DNA of 64,000 bases from UMGS1071 sp045638545. Lineage in GTDB: Bacteria > Bacillota > Clostridia > Oscillospirales > Acutalibacteraceae. The position numbers and the translations under genes are program-made. This document shows, piece by piece, positions 60,454 to 64,000 of this stretch. Location: NCBI GenBank assembly GCA_045638545.1, contig JAZUBL010000055.1, forward strand, positions 1 to 64,000, read 5' to 3'. The stretch's first letter is position 1, and each line of letters starts with the position of its first letter. Below the pieces are notes generated by a model that worked only from the letters and a program-made list of their open reading frames with translations, had not been told where the DNA came from and searched no databases.

Positions 60454-61473
60454 TTAGAATCGTGTGATTCCATTTTCATCACAATCAGGTGTGGAGTCGG
60501 CTGTAATTTCCGGGTCACCGCCGGAGCTGCCGATTGGGTTTACGATATGTACGTCAAGCTGGCTGAACGGTACGCGGATGCCCTGATCACGGAATGCGTT
60601 ACTGATAGCTTCGTTAATATCCCAGAAGCAGAGCCAGTAATCTTCCGGCTTGCAGAATACGCGGAGAGAGCAGGAAATACCGTCCGGCTTCTGACCAAGG
60701 ATTACAAAACGGGAAATCGGATCATCCAGAACCATTGGGTTATCTTTTGCAATCTTCAGCAGGAGATCACGGGTGTAGCTCAGGTCAGAACCGTACTGCA
60801 GGTTAAAGTCAAACTCTGCACGGCGTACACCGAGAGAGGTGAAGTTTGTTACTGTACCGGCTGTCAGTGTGCCGTTTGGAATAACAATTTCCTGGCTTTC
60901 CAGTGTTTTCAATGTGGTGTACATGATTTCTACACGGGTTACAGTGCCTTCAATGCCATTGATCGCAATGTAATGACCAACGCTGAATGGCTTTGTGATA
61001 ATCAGCTGGATACCGCTGGCCAGGTTTGCAACAGGTTCTTTAAGACCAAGACCAAGACCGACGCCGGCGGCACCAAGTACAGCAAATACACTGGTGAAGT
61101 TGATGCCAAATGGGAAGAGAGAGCAGATGATAATAATAAAATAGAGCATATACTTTGTTACGGAAGTAATAAAGGTATATACGCTTTTTTCAATACCTGC
61201 TCGGCTCATTGCGCGCTTCATAATGCGAACGATTGGTTTTACAAGCAGCCAGCCACCTACGAGAATTGCAGCGGCAATCAGGAAGCTAGGCCAGTGGGTA
61301 AAGAACCATTCACCAATTGCGCTCCAGAAGGTTGTGATTTCTTCTACGGTGTGAACAACAGCGTCTTCTACAGAAGAAATTACAGGTGCTTCTTCAACGA
61401 CCTCTTCGACAATCTCCGAAACTGCGGACGAAGTATCAGAAGAAGCCTCTGCCAGTAAAATATTAAGCAGCAT
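60454..61473 (-). CDS. Mechanosensitive ion channel, MscS family
   Basis: 339 residues. A short acidic N-terminal region, transmembrane segments near residues 62-82 and 105-125, the pore helix FAVLGAAGVGLGLGLKEPVANLASGI (cited: GAAGVGLGLGLKEPVANL, about 130-147), the beta-domain PFSVGHYIAINGIEGTV and a cytoplasmic alpha/beta end. Small-conductance osmotic release valve. AGGAGGGAT precedes ATG 61473. Confidence 0.93.
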   Translation of the reverse strand: MLLNILLAEASSDTSSAVSEIVEEVVEEAPVISSVEDAVVHTVEEITTFWSAIGEWFFTHWPSFLIAAAILVGGWLLVKPIVRIMKRAMSRAGIEKSVYTFITSVTKYMLYFIIIICSLFPFGINFTSVFAVLGAAGVGLGLGLKEPVANLASGIQLIITKPFSVGHYIAINGIEGTVTRVEIMYTTLKTLESQEIVIPNGTLTAGTVTNFTSLGVRRAEFDFNLQYGSDLSYTRDLLLKIAKDNPMVLDDPISRFVILGQKPDGISCSLRVFCKPEDYWLCFWDINEAISNAFRDQGIRVPFSQLDVHIVNPIGSSGGDPEITADSTPDCDENGITRF

Positions 61474-61613
61474 AGGAATCCCTCCTAATCGTCATATTGA
61501 ATTAATTTATACTCATAATAACACAATTTTTTATATAAATAAAGTAACAAATTATGAATTACGAAACTGTAACCGCAGATTAAAGAGAATTTACTGCATT
61601 TATAATGCGAAAT

Positions 61614-61622
61614 TGATATAAT
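61614..61622 (+). promoter_or_regulatory. Extended -10 promoter
   Basis: TGATATAAT upstream of the operon at 61668; no strong -35. Confidence 0.45.
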
Positions 61623-61667
61623 AATACCAGAAATAGTACAGAATTGTATAAAAATGGGGGTGTACGC

Positions 61668-62858
61668 ATGTCAACCGATAAGTTGCATGTCTATACAATC
61701 TGTTTCCCAGCCTATGACAGCACCACACAGCTGCATGGCTGCCTTTACAACATTCGACGTAATTTTTTTGAAAATGGCGTATCTGAAAAGAAAGTAATTA
61801 CAGATTATATTGGCGAAAATTGTACAAAGTATAGTTATTATATTTCCCAGTGGGGTATGGGTTGGAGAAAAACAGTAGACGGAAAACTTCTCGAGTATTC
61901 CGTGCCGGAACGGGATGGCTGCTCCATTCTGTTCCAGGATAGTGATTCTCATCACTATGAAAAAATTATTTATGACAACAATTTGGATTGGGTAAAAACT
62001 TATTATTACGACAAGAACTCTGATGCACAGATTCCGGCACATTCCGTTGAATTGGTAGACGAGAGAGGTGTTCTGCTGATGAGAAGTTATGATGATGCAG
62101 GCAATCCGAAATCCAGTCTGAAGCTTTATCCTGGTTATTCTGATATGAACTCCGAGATCAATGATCTGCTGGATAAAGAATCCGGAAAACCAATTATTTA
62201 TGCAACTACAAACCGCGGCGAAGTATGTTTCTGCACAGCAGAACAGGCAAGACTGCGTGGTTCTGCAATGGAACATATTAAGCCAACTACCGTTTCTCTG
62301 AATCTGGAAGAAGTGATGGTTTCCACATACGATTGGGATGAGCGTGAAGCACAGCTGTTTGCAGAGTGCGTTCTTCTGCTCCGCGGTGCAGATTCCGAAC
62401 CGGATGAACTGGATCGCCTGACACAGCAGGTTGTGGCAGATTCCAAGAGAGACGTGGATATTCGTGAAGAATTCGAACGCACTGTCAGAGAGACAGAGGC
62501 ATGGATCCATCAACTGTCCACACAGCCAACTTATCTGTCTGTGGATGATCCATCTGAAGACGCTAACGAATTGTATTCTTACTCCAGTTCTTATATGAAA
62601 GAGCATGATGATGATCTGTATGAAGTAATGTCTCTGATCAATCATCTGGAACAGAAGAATAAGCAGGAAGAGGTTCACGAAGAAGAGAAAAAGCCAGTTG
62701 ATTCCGAGGGTGTCAGCCTGTACGAACAGCTGGAAACACTGCGCACTTCCGGTCAGAAGATGCCATCCCGCTACACTGTGGCTGGCAGGAAAGGCAAAGC
62801 CAAAATGGTCCATGCTACGGAAGTATTCGACCACGAAAGAGGCAACCAGGCTGGTTAA
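61668..62858 (+). CDS. Unrecognised cytoplasmic protein
   Basis: 396 residues; family not recognised. No signal or membrane segment. The first 230 residues look globular and aromatic-rich (YYISQWGMGWRKTVDGKLLEY; YYYDKNSDAQIPAHSVELVDERG, cited in part), the middle is acidic helical (EEFERTVRETEAWIHQL), and the last 90 are low-complexity, charged (EQKNKQEEVHEEEKKP) ending in a basic tail. ATG 61668 follows GGGGGTG. Only 24 nt separate it from the metallo-beta-lactamase gene, so they are likely one operon. Confidence 0.75.
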   Translation: MSTDKLHVYTICFPAYDSTTQLHGCLYNIRRNFFENGVSEKKVITDYIGENCTKYSYYISQWGMGWRKTVDGKLLEYSVPERDGCSILFQDSDSHHYEKIIYDNNLDWVKTYYYDKNSDAQIPAHSVELVDERGVLLMRSYDDAGNPKSSLKLYPGYSDMNSEINDLLDKESGKPIIYATTNRGEVCFCTAEQARLRGSAMEHIKPTTVSLNLEEVMVSTYDWDEREAQLFAECVLLLRGADSEPDELDRLTQQVVADSKRDVDIREEFERTVRETEAWIHQLSTQPTYLSVDDPSEDANELYSYSSSYMKEHDDDLYEVMSLINHLEQKNKQEEVHEEEKKPVDSEGVSLYEQLETLRTSGQKMPSRYTVAGRKGKAKMVHATEVFDHERGNQAG

Positions 62859-62882
62859 GATTGCGTAACAGGAGGAATTGCC

Positions 62883-64000
62883 TTGCAATGGATAGAATTG
62901 CATGACGTCGGATTCGGCGAGTGCATTGTCATTGGAGGGCGGAAAAAAGAAGTCTTGATGATCGACTGCGGTTCTTTAACGCCGCGGCTTGATGCAGACT
63001 GGCTGTTTCGTGATTATGTGACAGTAATTGGAGAAAAGTATGGGGAAGCAGAGGAGCGAAGCTTTTTGCTTTCCCATTTTCATAAAGATCATTATTGCGG
63101 ATTGCCTTTGCTTTTGCGGGGCAATCCGTACTATTTTGACCGTATTTATATTCCATGCTGTCCTGTGAACGAAAATGGCATTCCGCTGCTGATGGAACTG
63201 ACAATTTTAATTGAATCTTTCGTTTCGGGTCCCGGTACCGAAACTGTGAGAATGAATGGCGCAAATCTGCGTTTTTTCAAAGAAATCTGTGATCTGGCGA
63301 CGACAGAAGTAATCTACACACTGCAGGCTGGCGATATTCTGGAGTTTGACGAAATGGAGTATCAGGTTCTCTGGCCGCCAAAGGAAAACTATCCGTTTGC
63401 TCTGGAACTGGAGGAATTGGTCAGAGATTGTGAAATAATTTTACAAAGCAGCAATGATCCCTGTGCTGAGAGTTTTCTGATTCTGAAAGAGCAGCTGTGC
63501 AGTGCTTATGTACGGTGTATGGATGCCTTCAGCTACCATACCCACGCGGATGCAGAAGAGCGGCAGGCCTGTATTGATGATTTACTCCTGCTGTTTGAGG
63601 AGTTAAATCGGCTGCTGCCGCGTCTCCATGTACTGCGTGTATCAGAAGAAATCAAAGCGCTACTTTGTGACCGATCAAAAGTAATGGCGGTGGGATATGA
63701 AATCAATGGTACCAGCCTTGTACTTTCCTCGCCGGAAGTATTGCTGACCGGTGATGCTTCTCCACAGACAATGGAGAGAATTGCACCGCAGCTCTGCGAA
63801 GATTACAGGGTAGTGAAAGCACCGCATCATGGTACGGAATCTGCCTGGTGGGATGGTTTTGCGGACATGGGTATTACGCACCTGTTAATCAGCAATGGTA
63901 AAGCAAGATCAGGCGGAAAAATCTGCACTTCTTATGCAGAACTGAATGCTCTGCATCATTGTACCGGGGCAGATCATTGTGCGCATCTGGAAGAAGGAAA
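62883..64000 (+). CDS. Metallo-beta-lactamase-fold hydrolase (ComEC/Rec2-like), 3' end outside window
   Basis: Open to the window end (372 codons seen). TTG start 62883 follows AGGAGG by 7-8 nt. The MBL metal motif HFHKDH is at residues 65-70 (SHFHKDHYCGLP), the third metal-site Asp in LLTGDAS near residue 290 and the HHG motif in KAPHHGTES near 315. This spacing, with an insertion of about 150 residues, recalls ComEC-type MBL domains without the channel part. Nucleic acid or nucleotide hydrolysis is a family-based guess. Confidence 0.8.
   Translation, partial: MQWIELHDVGFGECIVIGGRKKEVLMIDCGSLTPRLDADWLFRDYVTVIGEKYGEAEERSFLLSHFHKDHYCGLPLLLRGNPYYFDRIYIPCCPVNENGIPLLMELTILIESFVSGPGTETVRMNGANLRFFKEICDLATTEVIYTLQAGDILEFDEMEYQVLWPPKENYPFALELEELVRDCEIILQSSNDPCAESFLILKEQLCSAYVRCMDAFSYHTHADAEERQACIDDLLLLFEELNRLLPRLHVLRVSEEIKALLCDRSKVMAVGYEINGTSLVLSSPEVLLTGDASPQTMERIAPQLCEDYRVVKAPHHGTESAWWDGFADMGITHLLISNGKARSGGKICTSYAELNALHHCTGADHCAHLEEG

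Noticed and set aside
1..64000. tRNA genes, rRNA genes, CRISPR arrays, insertion sequences, prophage
   Set aside because: Intergenic regions were read for cloverleaf arms, direct-repeat arrays, terminal inverted repeats and transposase motifs; none was found.

Overview
The window looks like part of the chromosome of a strictly anaerobic, hydrogen-metabolising, low-to-mid GC Gram-positive, most likely a spore-forming Clostridia of the Ruminococcaceae/Oscillospiraceae type. The reasons are the [FeFe]-hydrogenase gene content, a T-box leader, the spoVB-like, spmA and spmB sporulation genes, AGGAGG ribosome binding sites with frequent TTG/GTG starts, the archaeal-type prolyl-tRNA synthetase and the gene order of the ribosomal supercluster. 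The species assignment is inference.

Layout. 1-2415 (minus): a methionine/one-carbon operon, metF, a free-standing MetH activation domain and the start of metH. 2581-5858 (plus): a structured leader with an internal terminator, then a TM1266-type regulator, hydG and hydF (H-cluster maturation). 5887-10140: a T-box-controlled branched-chain operon (ilvB, ilvN, ilvA) followed by ridA. 10131-14011: a SpoVB-like flippase (minus), prmA (plus) and pheA (minus). 14263-16127: acpP and proS. 16238-16550: a strong promoter followed by a folded, apparently non-coding stretch. 16591-32411: the S10-spc-alpha supercluster from rpsJ to rplQ, including secY, adk, map, a KOW protein, infA, rpmJ and rpoA, preceded by a structured leader with an attenuator-like terminator. 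32511-33594: a tandem pair of unrecognised paralogues. 33661-35944 (minus): serC and serA.

36309-48631 is the most distinctive part: about 12 kb of hydrogenase genes. It holds a probable sensory operon (two DRTGG-like proteins, a HATPase, an [FeFe]-hydrogenase-like sensor, a PHP protein), then a compact NuoE-NuoF-HydA trimer, then a second five-gene Hnd-type cluster with another HATPase, a [2Fe-2S] protein, a long NuoF and a second HydA. With hydG/hydF at 3-6 kb the window carries most of an H2 metabolism programme; hydE was not seen.

48753-64000: a lipoprotein, a DUF218 membrane protein, the pyrimidine operon pyrC-pyrF-pyrK-pyrD running into a histidine phosphatase and ruvX, a small membrane protein, galE with an M20 dipeptidase, an AbrB regulator, spmA-spmB, an MscS channel, and an operon of an unrecognised protein plus a metallo-beta-lactamase-fold protein that runs off the end. 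No tRNA, rRNA, CRISPR array or insertion sequence was recognised.
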